Below are positions 19,803 to 29,988 of a stretch of 64,000 nucleotides of DNA, piece after piece. Both the position numbers and the translations under genes were made by a program. Numbering within the stretch: the stretch's first letter is position 1; each line of letters starts with the position of its first letter. Below the pieces are notes generated by a model that was given only the letters and a program-made list of their open reading frames with translations, did not search any database and had not been told where the DNA came from. This stretch comes from Domibacillus indicus. GTDB taxonomy: Bacteria > Bacillota > Bacilli > Bacillales > Domibacillaceae. The stretch covers positions 124,001-188,000 of the forward strand of contig NZ_JAMBOO010000001.1 in the NCBI RefSeq assembly GCF_023715895.1. The letters run 5' to 3'.

Positions 19803-21041
19803 CTATTCACCTTTGCCAATCAATGACAGCTGCATAGTTTTTTGGCGAACATCCTCCGGTTCTACTTTCCGGCGCGCCACGCCTGTTTCCATGCCGGCTT
19901 TTGCTACAGCCGCTGCTACGGCAGGCGCAACCCGGGGGTCAAAAGGACCTGGAATTACGTAATCGGCATGAAGGTTTTCTTCAGCCACAAGGCTGGCAAT
20001 CGCTTCTACAGCAGCTTGTTTCATTTTTTCATTTATATGTGTGGCACGGACATCTAATGCCCCGCGGAAAATACCCGGAAAAGCCAGCACATTGTTTACC
20101 TGGTTCGGAAAATCAGAACGGCCGGTTCCGATTACTTTTGCTCCGGCTGCTTTTGCCTCTTCCGGCATAATTTCCGGTGTTGGGTTTGCCATCGCAAAAA
20201 TAATAGGTTCTTCGTTCATCGTTTGGATCATTTCTTTCGTTAGCGCACCCGCTACCGATACTCCAATAAATACGTCCGCTCCTTCAATAACATCAGCAAG
20301 GCTGCCGGCTTTTTTCTCTCGGTTCGTAAACTTCGCTACTTCGTCTTTTACGGGATTCATGCCCTCTGGGCGCCCTTCGTAAATGGCTCCGCGCGAGTCA
20401 CACATAATAATATTTTGCACGCCATATCCTTTTAACAATTTAATAATAGCAATACCTGCCGCACCCGCACCATTTGCCACTACTTTAATGTCCGTCATTT
20501 TTTTCCCTGTCAGCTTAAGGGCATTAATTAAACCGGCTACTGTCACAATAGCAGTACCGTGCTGATCATCGTGGAAAACAGGGATATTTGTTTCTTTCTT
20601 CAGCCGCTCCTCAATCACAAAGCAGTTCGGAGCCGCAATATCTTCTAAGTTTACGCCGCCAAATGTCGGCTCCATCATTTTAACCGTTTCAATGATTTTT
20701 TCTGGATCCGTTGAGTTTAAGCAGATTGGAAAAGCATCTACTCCTGCAAAGCTCTTAAACAGCACAGCTTTTCCTTCCATAACCGGAAGAGCGGCTTCCG
20801 GACCAATATTGCCCAGTCCAAGCACTGCAGTGCCGTCTGAGACAACCGCTACCATATTGCCCTTCATTGTATAATCATACACGGTTTCTGGCTTTTCATA
20901 AATTTCTTTGCACGGCTCTGCCACACCAGGTGAATAAGCAAGACTTAAGTCTTTTGCATTTTTCACAACTGTTTTAATACCGGTCGACAATTTACCGTGA
21001 TTTTCTTTATGCATTTGAAGCGCTTCTTCCCGATTCGACAT
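19803..21041 (-). CDS. ytsJ: NAD(P)-dependent malic enzyme
   Basis: Decarboxylates malate to pyruvate with reduction of NAD(P). The short bacterial type (412 residues) with SLAYSPGVAEPC, the metal-site region FHDDQHGTAI and nucleotide loop NGAGAAGIA. In the dnaE-ytsJ-accD order of B. subtilis this position is held by the NADP-preferring YtsJ, so that name is used with moderate confidence. It leads the ytsJ-gntR-accDA unit. Confidence 0.9.
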   Translation of the reverse strand: MSNREEALQMHKENHGKLSTGIKTVVKNAKDLSLAYSPGVAEPCKEIYEKPETVYDYTMKGNMVAVVSDGTAVLGLGNIGPEAALPVMEGKAVLFKSFAGVDAFPICLNSTDPEKIIETVKMMEPTFGGVNLEDIAAPNCFVIEERLKKETNIPVFHDDQHGTAIVTVAGLINALKLTGKKMTDIKVVANGAGAAGIAIIKLLKGYGVQNIIMCDSRGAIYEGRPEGMNPVKDEVAKFTNREKKAGSLADVIEGADVFIGVSVAGALTKEMIQTMNEEPIIFAMANPTPEIMPEEAKAAGAKVIGTGRSDFPNQVNNVLAFPGIFRGALDVRATHINEKMKQAAVEAIASLVAEENLHADYVIPGPFDPRVAPAVAAAVAKAGMETGVARRKVEPEDVRQKTMQLSLIGKGE

Positions 21042-21128
21042 TCTGCCAGCTCCTCTTTTTCTCCTTTAAGTGGTCAGACCACACAATTCAATATAATACT
21101 TTAAACGATTCATCCCGAATTGTAAAGG

Positions 21129-24100
21129 TTAGTCAAAGGATTTAAGCACAACGTTGCGTGTTCCACACCTTTTTTTCAGCCCCTCAATCAATTCTTCTTT
21201 CGGTGATACTTTATACTTCGGCCCGAGCCTTACTGTTTCCTTCGTCCGTTCATAATGGATCACCACCGAGGCCTGGCCCGGATTAAGCTGAAGCTCTTCC
21301 ACTACCCAGCCTGCCAGCTCACTTTCTCCTTTTCCTTCCGGCAGCTGGATAAAAAGAACTTGTTTTTTCTCCATCGTTTTGTTTATTCCTTCTTGGATCG
21401 GTTCAAGAGACTGAACAATAAGCTGGAGACCGCCGTTTCGTTCTTCTGCTGCTCCTTTTACAAGTACCGCTTTCCCTTTTTCAATAAATGGGCCATGTTT
21501 TCGGTACACTTCCGGAAATAAGATCATTTCCCGCTCTCCTGTTTCATCTGCAAGAGAGGAAAAAGCCATTTTATCGCCTTTTTTCGTGCGGATCTCACGA
21601 ATGCTTCCGATCATTCCTGCTGTAATGACTTTTCGGCTGGCTTGAACCTTTACCACCGGAACGGCACCGGCTTGAGCAAGCACCTTTCGATGAAGCGCTA
21701 TCGGGTGATCCGAAACATACAGACCGAGCATTTCCCGTTCTTTTTCCAATTTTATATCTATGGGAAGTCCAGTTACATCCGCATATTTAGGATGGAACGA
21801 TACACCAAGCCCTTCAAATAAACTCCCTTCATCCGGCTGAATAAGAGCTGCGTGTTCTATGGCCGCATCAATACTGGCCAGCAGCACCGCACGATCCTGG
21901 CCAAACTCATCCATCGCTCCTGCATAAATTAGTGATTCGATTGCTTTTCGATTCACAATATTCGCCGGAACCCGCTGGCAGAAATCAAATAAATCCTGAA
22001 AACGGCCCTCTTTGCGCGCCTCTATAATCGTTTTGGCAACCGTCTGGCCCACTCCTTTTATCGGCACAAGACCAAATCGAATCCCATCTTGTTCGGCTTG
22101 AAATGAATAGCCGCTCATATTAACAGATGGTGCGAGAAAAGAAAGATCATGCTCTGCTGCCTCCGCTGCGTATTGCCGCATTTTTTCTTCATTTCCCGTT
22201 TGAGATTGCAAAAGCGCTGCTAGAAAATGGGCCGGATAATGAACCTTCAGCCAGGCAAGCCAGTATGCGATCATACTGTAGGCAACCGCATGGCTTCGGT
22301 TAAAGCCGTAGTCAGCAAACCGGACAATCAAGTCGTACACGAAAAGAGCGATGTTTTCATCCACACCGTTTTGAACAGCACCGCTGACAAAATGTTTTCG
22401 CTCCTGCTCCAATGTCTCTTTTTTCTTTTTGCTTACAGCACGGCGCAGCAAATCGGCTTCTCCGGGTGTAAAGCCGGCTAGCTGCACAGCGATTTGAATA
22501 ATCTGCTCCTGATAGACAATAATGCCATACGTCGGCTCTAGTATCTCTTTTAAAACGGGATGTGGATACTGAAGCGATTCCTGTCCATGCCGCCGTTTAA
22601 TATAGGTAGGAATCTGTTCCATTGGGCCGGGGCGGTACAAGGCATTCACGGCTACCATATCTTCAAAGCGGTTTGGCTGCAGCTGCGTGAGAACATTTTT
22701 CATTCCTTCAGATTCAAATTGAAAAATACCGGCTGTTTTTCCTTCTCCAAGCAGCTTGAAAACATCATGATCATCTAGCGAAAGCGACAATAAGTCTATC
22801 CTCCGGCCGGTTTTTCTTCGAATAGAAGCGACAATTCGTTCGATTGTTGTTAAATTGCGCAAGCCCAGCAAATCTATTTTTAAAAGCCCCAGCTGCTCAA
22901 GCGGCTCCATTGGATATTGCGTTAAATACACCTCGTCATGCCCCTTCATGATGGGCACATGGTCAGTGAGCGGCTTTTCAGTCATCACGATACCCGCTGC
23001 ATGTGTAGAGGTATGGCGCGGCAGTCCTTCTAGGCGGAGTGCTGTTTGATAAATGCGTTCATGAACAGGTGACTCCGCCCGCCAGCCCTCCAAGTTAACC
23101 TGTGAAAGCTTTGTTCCTGGTGTCGACGGAATAAGCTTTGACAGCCGTGATAATTCTCCGCTGTCAAAACCGAAGACCCGGGCTGTGTCTCTCATCACCG
23201 CTTTAGCTGATAATGTACCGAACGTTACAATTTGCGCGGCGTGAACAGCACCATATTTTTGAGCAATGTACCGGATTACTTCATCACGACGATAATCTGG
23301 AAAATCAATATCAATATCCGGCATCGTAATCCGCTCCGGATTTAAAAACCGCTCAAACAAGAGATTATGGCGTATAGGATCTACTGCGGTGATACCAAGC
23401 GCAAAGGCTACAAGAGATCCGGCAGCGGATCCCCGGCCCGGCCCTGTCAGAATTCCTTGTTTTTTGGCAAAGTGTACAAAATCATGAACAATTAAAAAGT
23501 AATCACTGAAATTCATTCTGCTGATTACAGACAGCTCGTAAGAAAGGCGCTCTATATAAGCTGCATCACTTCGGTCCCTCAGCCCTTCCATACATAAATT
23601 TTTCAGCCGTTCATCGGCACTTTCTCCCTCCGGCAGAGGAAATGCAGGAAGAAGGCGGCTGCCAAATTTTATGTTTACATCGCAGAGCTTGGCAATAACC
23701 GCTGTATTGTCCATTGCTTCCGGAATATCTTGATAGAGTTCCTTCCATTCAGCCTCGGACTTAAAAGAATACGCCGCTTCCGTTAATTCTTCTTCCGGTT
23801 CAATAAGCCGGTTGTCCCGGATGGCCTGGAGGCATGCTGAAGCAAAAGCGCCTGCTGGATCGGCATACTGAACATGGCCGATGGCTACAACCGGAATGCC
23901 GTCAGCCCTTGCTTTTTCTATTAAAAAACGTTCAGCCCGCGTTCCACGAAGCCCAATATAAAAATGCTGAAAAACCTCTTTAAAAAAAGCCAGTGCTTCC
24001 CCGGAAGGATCACCATCTAGGCCTGGCAGAACGGCAATCAGATCTTTGGCATATCCGTTCAGCCAGCGAAGCGGAAGACCGGCTTCTGCTTTTGTCTGCA

Positions 24101-24395
24101 GAGCACTGGAAATTTTAATTAAGTTTGAAAAGCCATTATCATTTTGCGCGTACAAAAGAAGCGGATATGCCCGATCACTCTCCTGCTGGGCTTCCACTTC
24201 CGCTTTTAATCCCATAATAGGCTTAATGCCGCGCTTTTGGCAGGCAAGATAAAAAGGAATAGCTCCATGCAGGTTGTTCCAATCTGTCAGCGCGACCGCC
24301 TTTTGGCCCGCTTCCTGCGTTTTTTGAGCAATTTGCTCTGGCGTGAGCGTCGCGCCGCGAAAGCTGTATGCCGTTTCCGTTTCCAGCTGGATCAC
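21129..24395 (-). CDS. dnaE: DNA polymerase III alpha subunit DnaE
   Basis: Replicative polymerase that extends RNA primers in Bacillus alongside PolC. 1088 residues: PHP domain at the N terminus, polymerase core with catalytic aspartates in PDIDIDFPDYRRDE, GPGRGSAAGSL and the fingers region, helix-hairpin-helix near 830, and an OB-fold from about 930. The start codon is GTG (24393-24395) with a GAGGAG site eight bases upstream. Confidence 0.97.
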   Translation of the reverse strand: MIQLETETAYSFRGATLTPEQIAQKTQEAGQKAVALTDWNNLHGAIPFYLACQKRGIKPIMGLKAEVEAQQESDRAYPLLLYAQNDNGFSNLIKISSALQTKAEAGLPLRWLNGYAKDLIAVLPGLDGDPSGEALAFFKEVFQHFYIGLRGTRAERFLIEKARADGIPVVAIGHVQYADPAGAFASACLQAIRDNRLIEPEEELTEAAYSFKSEAEWKELYQDIPEAMDNTAVIAKLCDVNIKFGSRLLPAFPLPEGESADERLKNLCMEGLRDRSDAAYIERLSYELSVISRMNFSDYFLIVHDFVHFAKKQGILTGPGRGSAAGSLVAFALGITAVDPIRHNLLFERFLNPERITMPDIDIDFPDYRRDEVIRYIAQKYGAVHAAQIVTFGTLSAKAVMRDTARVFGFDSGELSRLSKLIPSTPGTKLSQVNLEGWRAESPVHERIYQTALRLEGLPRHTSTHAAGIVMTEKPLTDHVPIMKGHDEVYLTQYPMEPLEQLGLLKIDLLGLRNLTTIERIVASIRRKTGRRIDLLSLSLDDHDVFKLLGEGKTAGIFQFESEGMKNVLTQLQPNRFEDMVAVNALYRPGPMEQIPTYIKRRHGQESLQYPHPVLKEILEPTYGIIVYQEQIIQIAVQLAGFTPGEADLLRRAVSKKKKETLEQERKHFVSGAVQNGVDENIALFVYDLIVRFADYGFNRSHAVAYSMIAYWLAWLKVHYPAHFLAALLQSQTGNEEKMRQYAAEAAEHDLSFLAPSVNMSGYSFQAEQDGIRFGLVPIKGVGQTVAKTIIEARKEGRFQDLFDFCQRVPANIVNRKAIESLIYAGAMDEFGQDRAVLLASIDAAIEHAALIQPDEGSLFEGLGVSFHPKYADVTGLPIDIKLEKEREMLGLYVSDHPIALHRKVLAQAGAVPVVKVQASRKVITAGMIGSIREIRTKKGDKMAFSSLADETGEREMILFPEVYRKHGPFIEKGKAVLVKGAAEERNGGLQLIVQSLEPIQEGINKTMEKKQVLFIQLPEGKGESELAGWVVEELQLNPGQASVVIHYERTKETVRLGPKYKVSPKEELIEGLKKRCGTRNVVLKSFD

Positions 24396-24449
24396 TTCTT
24401 TTCACTCCTCTCACAATCTGAATATACGTTCTCTTTTTAATATAAAAAG

Positions 24450-24471
24450 AAAGGAGAAAAAATTCTCCTTT
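24450..24471 (-). terminator. Terminator touching the nrnA stop codon
   Basis: Stem AAAGGAGAA/TTCTCCTTT with a T-rich tail on the minus strand. The TAA of nrnA is part of the stem. It separates nrnA from dnaE. Confidence 0.65.
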
Positions 24472-25405
24472 ATTGTCCTGCTACAAGATTTTTTAAATCT
24501 GCTAATACTTGGTCTGCTTCTTCCCATGAATACACACTTGCCCCTGCCGCAAGCGCATGGCCGCCGCCTCCGTGCTTCATCGCCAGCCCATTAATGACAG
24601 GTCCCTTAGAGCGGAAGCGCACGCGGATTTGATCTTCTTCTTCAATAAAGAAGACCCACGCTTTAATGCCTTTTACACCGCTTAAAATGCTGACAAGCAG
24701 AGAGGTTTCAGCTTGTGTAGCGCCGAATTGCTTTAACAATTCTTTCGTCAGCCGCACTTCCGCTACACCCGATTCATCCATCACAAAATGCTGAAGGATA
24801 TATCCTTCAAGCTTCAAGACATGTGCGTCTTTTTCATACAAATGGTTAAACAGCTCCTGCCGGTCAAACGCATACTGCATCAATTCACCAGCGTACTGCA
24901 TAGTCTCAATCGTCGTAGACGGGTATAAAAAACGCCCTGTATCACTGACAATACCTGCATAAAGAAGGCGTGCTGCTTCGTCATTGATCTTCAGCTGTCC
25001 GCCAGATGTTTTAAACAGCTCATAAATCATCTGGCTGCACGCTGCCGCATCTTCCTCTACCCAAAGAAGATCGCCGTATGGATCCTCATTTGGATGATGA
25101 TCAATTTTAATCACTTCTTTGCCAAGTTTGAAACGCTGATCGCAAATTCGCGCCTGGTTGGCTGTATCACATACAATGACGAGCGCATTTTCATAAACAT
25201 TGTCTTCAATTTGATCGAGGCGCCGCATAAAATAAAGCGTCTGCTCCTCTGCCCCAACTGTGTAAACGTTTTTTTCCGGAAACGTAGCGCGGATTATTTC
25301 AGCGAGTCCTCCTTGTGATCCGTACGCGTCCGGGTCCGGACGTACGTGACGGTGAAGAATGATCGTATCGTATTCTTTAATTTTATCAATAATCTGTTGT
25401 TTCAA
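24470..25405 (-). CDS. nrnA: Bifunctional oligoribonuclease and pAp phosphatase
   Basis: DHH/DHHA1 phosphoesterase that degrades nano-RNAs and 3'-phosphoadenosine 5'-phosphate. Motifs: HRHVRPDPDAYGSQ, VCDTAN, IDHHPNEDPYGD, SDTGRF, and the DHHA1 glycine-rich HGGGGHALAAGAS. Length 311 is typical for NrnA (YtqI). Confidence 0.93.
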   Translation of the reverse strand: MKQQIIDKIKEYDTIILHRHVRPDPDAYGSQGGLAEIIRATFPEKNVYTVGAEEQTLYFMRRLDQIEDNVYENALVIVCDTANQARICDQRFKLGKEVIKIDHHPNEDPYGDLLWVEEDAAACSQMIYELFKTSGGQLKINDEAARLLYAGIVSDTGRFLYPSTTIETMQYAGELMQYAFDRQELFNHLYEKDAHVLKLEGYILQHFVMDESGVAEVRLTKELLKQFGATQAETSLLVSILSGVKGIKAWVFFIEEEDQIRVRFRSKGPVINGLAMKHGGGGHALAAGASVYSWEEADQVLADLKNLVAGQ

Positions 25406-25500
25406 CTTTTTTCCCCTTCTCTACAGGCTTGTTTCCGGTGGAAATCCGCCGCTGTTCCCGTTACAATAAAACGGAAGCCAAAAACGGAGGAATACATCGA

Positions 25501-25812
25501 ATGCCTAATTTCTTTTTGGTCGTCATCATTGTTTTATCGTTTATGTTTTACTTGTTTTATAAAGTACAATATGTCAGAAGCAGACGGCCAATGGAAAGAA
25601 AATGGCTGTCCGCTAAATCCAGTATGGTACTGGGGTTATTTGTCGGCATGTTTGGCGTAAATACGCTGCTTATTCAGCAGACTACAACCGCCTATATTAT
25701 TTCCGCCATTTTTATTTTGTACGGATTCGCCAGCATGGCGGCCGGTTTTAAATTGTACAGGCATTACCAGCCATTCGCCCGGCAAGAAGCAGAAAAAATG
25801 GATCAGCTGTAA
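25501..25812 (+). CDS. ytpI: YtpI-like membrane protein
   Basis: 103 residues with three hydrophobic segments (about 3-20, 44-60 and 65-84) separated by a basic loop RSRRPMERKW. It sits divergent from nrnA, as ytpI does in B. subtilis. Function unknown. The ATG at 25501 has GGAGG ten bases upstream; the frame remains open farther upstream without a good start. Confidence 0.8.
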   Translation: MPNFFLVVIIVLSFMFYLFYKVQYVRSRRPMERKWLSAKSSMVLGLFVGMFGVNTLLIQQTTTAYIISAIFILYGFASMAAGFKLYRHYQPFARQEAEKMDQL

Positions 25813-25841
25813 CCGAGAAAGCAGGCAGACCGCCTGCTTTT

Positions 25842-27155
25842 TTATCGATCAATTAACTGGCACATCATCATCGCTTTGCCCGCAAGCACCCCTGCATTAT
25901 ATACCTCGACATCTACTTTCCCGAACTTACGGCCAATTTCCAGCACTTTGGGGGCAACCGTAAGAATGGACTCCATCTGAATCGGTTTTAAAAAGTAAAT
26001 CGTGATATTTTCTACCACAAGGTCACCGCGTTTATGTGCACGCAAAACGCGATTTGCGGCTTCGGTTACAATCGTTGTAAACACTCCGTAAGAAACCGTG
26101 CCGAGCTGGTTGGTCATTTGCGGGGTTACCTCAAACTGATAACTGCCGCTTGCGCTTTGATCCTCAGGCAGAATCAGCTGCTTGGCAATCGTATCATCGA
26201 GGGTCTCGGCTGCCTGTGGCTGACGCTGCGCGGTTTGCATCGCTTTAAGCACATCCTGGCGGCTGACAATACCCTGCAGACGATTTTGTTCATCTACGAC
26301 TGGCAGCAGTTCAATTCCTTCCCAGATCATCATATGGGCGGCTGAGGCCACACTTGTTTTCAAGGTAACGGTAAGCGGGTGTTTCGTCATCACTTTTTCC
26401 ACACCGACTTCCCGGCCGCTTCCCATAATATCTTTCGCCGTTACAATACCGAATACCTTTAAGTGCTCATCCACAACCGGAAACCGGCTGTGTGACGTTT
26501 CTCTGTTTTTATCCAGCCAGTCACCCACTGTATCTCCAAGTTGAAGAAATACACTGCTTTCCACTGGTGTTAAAATATCCCCGACCAGTACAATTTCTTT
26601 TTTGATCAGCTGATCGTAGATCGCCCGGTTGATCATGGCTGCTACAGTAAATGTATCATAGCTTGTTGAGATGACCGGCATCTCCAGCTCATCGGCCAGT
26701 TTTTTTATTTCGTCGCCTGCCTCAAATCCGCCTGTAATGAGGACAGCAGCGCCCGCTTGAAGAGCGAGCTCATGAGCTTTCACACGGTTACCAATAATCA
26801 GCAGGTTGCCAGGTCCTGTATAGCGCATCATCGCTTCGAGCTGCATTGCTCCGATGACAAACTTATTTAATGTTTTATACAATCCGTTTCGCCCGCCAAG
26901 TACTTGTCCGTCTACAATATTCACAACCTCTGCAAACGTCAGCTTTTCAATATTCTCTTTTTTCTTTTGCTCGATCCGAATCGTTCCGACACGCTCAATC
27001 GCACTGACCATGCCTTTTGTCTCAGCATCCTTAATAGCCCGGTAAGCAGTCCCTTCACTAAGCGACAGCGCTTTGGCAATCTGGCGGACGGAAATTTTTT
27101 CACCGATCGGTAATTCCTCAATGTATTGAAGAATTTGTTCGTGTTTTGTTGTCAC
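25842..27155 (-). CDS. ytoI: CBS and thioesterase domain regulator YtoI
   Basis: A four-part protein: N-terminal helix-turn-helix (about 1-55, VRQIAKALSLSEGTAYRAI), DRTGG domain (about 70-180), two CBS motifs (about 190-310) that likely bind an adenine nucleotide, and a hot-dog thioesterase-like domain at the C terminus. The job is unknown; an acyl-CoA or nucleotide-responsive regulator is an inference. The start is taken as GTG at 27155, giving MTTKHEQIL with a GGTGGAG site; GTG at 27164 adds three residues. Confidence 0.85.
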   Translation of the reverse strand: MTTKHEQILQYIEELPIGEKISVRQIAKALSLSEGTAYRAIKDAETKGMVSAIERVGTIRIEQKKKENIEKLTFAEVVNIVDGQVLGGRNGLYKTLNKFVIGAMQLEAMMRYTGPGNLLIIGNRVKAHELALQAGAAVLITGGFEAGDEIKKLADELEMPVISTSYDTFTVAAMINRAIYDQLIKKEIVLVGDILTPVESSVFLQLGDTVGDWLDKNRETSHSRFPVVDEHLKVFGIVTAKDIMGSGREVGVEKVMTKHPLTVTLKTSVASAAHMMIWEGIELLPVVDEQNRLQGIVSRQDVLKAMQTAQRQPQAAETLDDTIAKQLILPEDQSASGSYQFEVTPQMTNQLGTVSYGVFTTIVTEAANRVLRAHKRGDLVVENITIYFLKPIQMESILTVAPKVLEIGRKFGKVDVEVYNAGVLAGKAMMMCQLIDR

Positions 27156-27225
27156 TGGCTCCACCCGTCCCTTTCCGCTCTCATTCCTTTTTCAATTATA
27201 GAACAAAATAAAGCGAAAAAAAAGA

Positions 27226-27247
27226 AGCCGCCTCAATTGAGACGGCT
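27226..27247 (-). terminator. Terminator after the metallohydrolase gene
   Basis: Stem AGCCG.CTCAATTGAG.CGGCT with a T run on the minus strand. Confidence 0.85.
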
Positions 27248-27253
27248 CCGCTT

Positions 27254-27934
27254 TTATAACTCGATTACTTCCCCTACGGTCATCACCTGGCCGCTTCCGT
27301 TTTGTACCATGGAAACAAAATCTGCGGGGTTTTGGCGGATTGGCGGAAATGTATCGTAATGAATAGGCACCGTTATTTTTGCGTTCAAAAATTCTGCTGC
27401 AACCGCCGCGTCTTCCGGTCCCATCGTAAAATTGTCCCCAATCGGAAGAAGGGCCAGGTCGATTGGATGGCGCTCCGCGATTAGTTTCATATCCGAAAAT
27501 AAAGCGGTATCACCCGCATGATAAACGGTTTTTCCTTCATTCATAATCAATACACCCGCCGGCATACCCATATAAAGAAACGTTCCATCTGCCTGCTGAA
27601 GTCCTGATCCATGGAAAGCCTGCGTAAATTTGATTTTCCCGAATTCGAATTCCCGGCTTCCGCCAATATGCATCGGATGGGCTTCTACCCCCTGGTGCTG
27701 CAGGTAAAGAGCGAGTTCATTGACTGCAATGACAAGCGCACCGCTTCGCTTGGCAATATCAACCGTATCTCCGATGTGGTCCCCATGTCCGTGTGTAAGA
27801 ACAATAAAATCCGGATTTTGTTCGTCTGCTCTTAAATCTGTTAAATCATTTCCGCTAATAAACGGATCGATTAGAACTGTTTTTCCGTTTGATCGGATTT
27901 TTACAACTGAATGTCCATGATACGACACTTTCAT
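27254..27934 (-). CDS. ytkL: UPF0173 metal-dependent hydrolase
   Basis: 226 residues of the metallo-beta-lactamase fold: [13 protein letters not shown] at the N terminus, the metal motif HGHGDHIGD, a second metal ligand in [10 protein letters not shown] and the C-terminal HYDTFPPI. The substrate is unknown. Sits next to the universal stress protein, divergently transcribed. Confidence 0.9.
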   Translation of the reverse strand: MKVSYHGHSVVKIRSNGKTVLIDPFISGNDLTDLRADEQNPDFIVLTHGHGDHIGDTVDIAKRSGALVIAVNELALYLQHQGVEAHPMHIGGSREFEFGKIKFTQAFHGSGLQQADGTFLYMGMPAGVLIMNEGKTVYHAGDTALFSDMKLIAERHPIDLALLPIGDNFTMGPEDAAVAAEFLNAKITVPIHYDTFPPIRQNPADFVSMVQNGSGQVMTVGEVIEL

Positions 27935-28090
27935 GAGCAGACTCCCTTCTTTAGTCTTTAATACATCAAATGGCTTTTCCCTGTCTTTAAAATCTTCAAA
28001 CCTCTTTAAGGAAGTTTACAGAAATGTTAGACTTATCACTTTTGATTTCCTTTTTTTGAGGTAAAATAAAACTATAAGGGGGAATGAATT

Positions 28091-28540
28091 ATGCTAAAAT
28101 ACAAGCACATCTTAGTAGCGGTAGATGGGTCAAAGGAAGCGGAATGGGCATTTAAAAAGTCTATTCAAATCGCCAAACGAAATGGCGCTTCGCTTAATCT
28201 GGTCCATGTCATTGATACCCGCTCATTCGCTGCTATTGAAGCGTATGACCGTTCCATTGCCGACCGGGCAACAAAGTACGGAAATGAACTCTTAAATGAT
28301 TACAAAAAAGAAGCAGCAGCGGCCGGTGTTACAAACATAAATGTATTTGTTGAATACGGGTCTCCAAAAGCTGTTATTCCAAAAAACGTAGCAAAGCATG
28401 TAGAAGCCGATTTAATTATATGCGGGGCCACCGGGCTTAACGCAATGGAACGTTTTTTGATCGGAAGCGTTTCCGAGCATATTACGCGGGCAGCCGGATG
28501 CGATGTGTTAATTGTCCGTACGGATGATCCTGATGAATAA
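28091..28540 (+). CDS. Universal stress protein UspA family
   Basis: 149 residues, single Usp domain. It begins KHILVAVDGSKEAEWAF, and the C-terminal ATP-binding signature G-x2-G-x9-G-S is intact (GATGLNAMERFLIGS). Likely a nucleotide-binding stress protein; the target is unknown. The ATG follows AAGGGGG. Confidence 0.9.
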   Translation: MLKYKHILVAVDGSKEAEWAFKKSIQIAKRNGASLNLVHVIDTRSFAAIEAYDRSIADRATKYGNELLNDYKKEAAAAGVTNINVFVEYGSPKAVIPKNVAKHVEADLIICGATGLNAMERFLIGSVSEHITRAAGCDVLIVRTDDPDE

Positions 28541-28544
28541 CAAA

Positions 28545-28571
28545 AAAACCGCCACTCCTTTGGCGGTTTTT
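28545..28571. terminator. Bidirectional terminator between usp and argH
   Basis: Stem ACCGCCA/TGGCGGT flanked by A and T runs, placed between convergent genes. Confidence 0.85.
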
Positions 28572-28609
28572 TTATAGAGAGCGCTACTGATAGCAGCGCC
28601 TTACGCTTT

Positions 28610-29986
28610 TTATTTAAGCAGTTCTTTTGCCGCTTGAATCTGGTTTTCTACTTGGTCAAAACCAGTACCGCCAAGAGACTTCCTTCTCTTAACCGCTTCA
28701 TACGGAGATAGAACGCCGTAAATATCTTCTTCAATTACACTTGATGCTTCTTTCAGCTCTTCCATAGAAAGATCAAGCAGGAAGCATCCTTTTTGAATGC
28801 ACGTAAAAACAAGTTTCCCTGTGATTTCATGCGCTTCTCGGAATGGGATGCCTTTTGCAGCCAGGTAATCCGCAAGCTCTGTTGCATTAGAAAAGTCATT
28901 TTGCACGGCGTCTTTCATGCGGTCTTCGTTTACCGTCATTGTATCCACCATGCCAGCGAAAATTTTCAAAGAACCGAGAACAGTATGAACAGTGTCAAAC
29001 ATGCCCTCTTTGTCTTCCTGCATATCTTTGTTATATGCAAGCGGCAGTCCTTTTAAAATCGTCAGCAAACTAAACAAGTTTCCATATACACGGCCCGTTT
29101 TGCCGCGGATCAACTCTGCCATATCCGGATTTTTCTTTTGCGGCATAATGCTCGAGCCTGTTGAGAACGTATCATCCATCTCGACAAAACGAAACTCCTG
29201 GCTTGACCATAAAATAATTTCTTCTGCAAAGCGGGATAAGTGCATCATTAAAATTGATGATGCGCTTAAAAACTCAAGAATGAAATCCCGGTCGCTTACC
29301 GCATCCATGCTGTTTTGATAGACGCCGGCGAATCCAAGCAGTTCTGCTGAACGCTCACGGTCAATCGGGAATGTTGTTCCCGCAAGTGCCCCCGCCCCGA
29401 GCGGTGATACATCGATCCGTTTAAGCGCTTCTGTGAACCGTTCTTTGTCACGCTGCAGCATCCAAAAATATGTCATTAAATGATGGCCGAATGAAATCGG
29501 CTGCGCCCGCTGCAAGTGTGTGTAGCCTGGCGCAATCGTTTCTTTGTGCTGATCGGCTTTCTCCACTAAAACCGATTGAAATTGGCTGATTAGCCCGATA
29601 ATGTTTTTAACCTGCTTCTTCAGGTACAAATGCATATCTGTAGCAACTTGATCATTCCGGCTTCTTCCGGTATGAAGCTTGCCGCCAACAGGGCCAATCG
29701 AATCAATTAAAGCTTTTTCTAAATTTAAATGGATGTCTTCAAGCGAAACCGAAAACTCGATTTCACCGGCTTCGGCTTTCTTCTTTAAAGCCTCAAGTCC
29801 TGACTTGATCTGTTCCATTTCTTCACTTGTTAAAATACCTGTTTCACCAAGCATGGTCACGTGGGCGATGCTGCCTTCGATATCCTCGAAAACGAGCTCC
29901 TGGTCAAATGAGATGGACGCTCCGAATTCGTCTACCCACTCTTCCGCTGATTTTTGGAACCGGCCGCCCCATAACTTTTTCGTCAT
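28610..29986 (-). CDS. argH: Argininosuccinate lyase
   Basis: Splits argininosuccinate into arginine and fumarate. The signature loop [12 protein letters not shown] with the catalytic serine is intact; length 458 is normal. Two bases separate it from argG, so the two form an operon. Confidence 0.97.
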   Translation of the reverse strand: MTKKLWGGRFQKSAEEWVDEFGASISFDQELVFEDIEGSIAHVTMLGETGILTSEEMEQIKSGLEALKKKAEAGEIEFSVSLEDIHLNLEKALIDSIGPVGGKLHTGRSRNDQVATDMHLYLKKQVKNIIGLISQFQSVLVEKADQHKETIAPGYTHLQRAQPISFGHHLMTYFWMLQRDKERFTEALKRIDVSPLGAGALAGTTFPIDRERSAELLGFAGVYQNSMDAVSDRDFILEFLSASSILMMHLSRFAEEIILWSSQEFRFVEMDDTFSTGSSIMPQKKNPDMAELIRGKTGRVYGNLFSLLTILKGLPLAYNKDMQEDKEGMFDTVHTVLGSLKIFAGMVDTMTVNEDRMKDAVQNDFSNATELADYLAAKGIPFREAHEITGKLVFTCIQKGCFLLDLSMEELKEASSVIEEDIYGVLSPYEAVKRRKSLGGTGFDQVENQIQAAKELLK

Positions 29987-29988
29987 GA

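Noticed and set aside
28575-28606. Second hairpin (AGCGC arms) next to the argH terminator
   Set aside because: The pairing is imperfect and has no T tail; the bidirectional terminator at 28545-28571 is sufficient.
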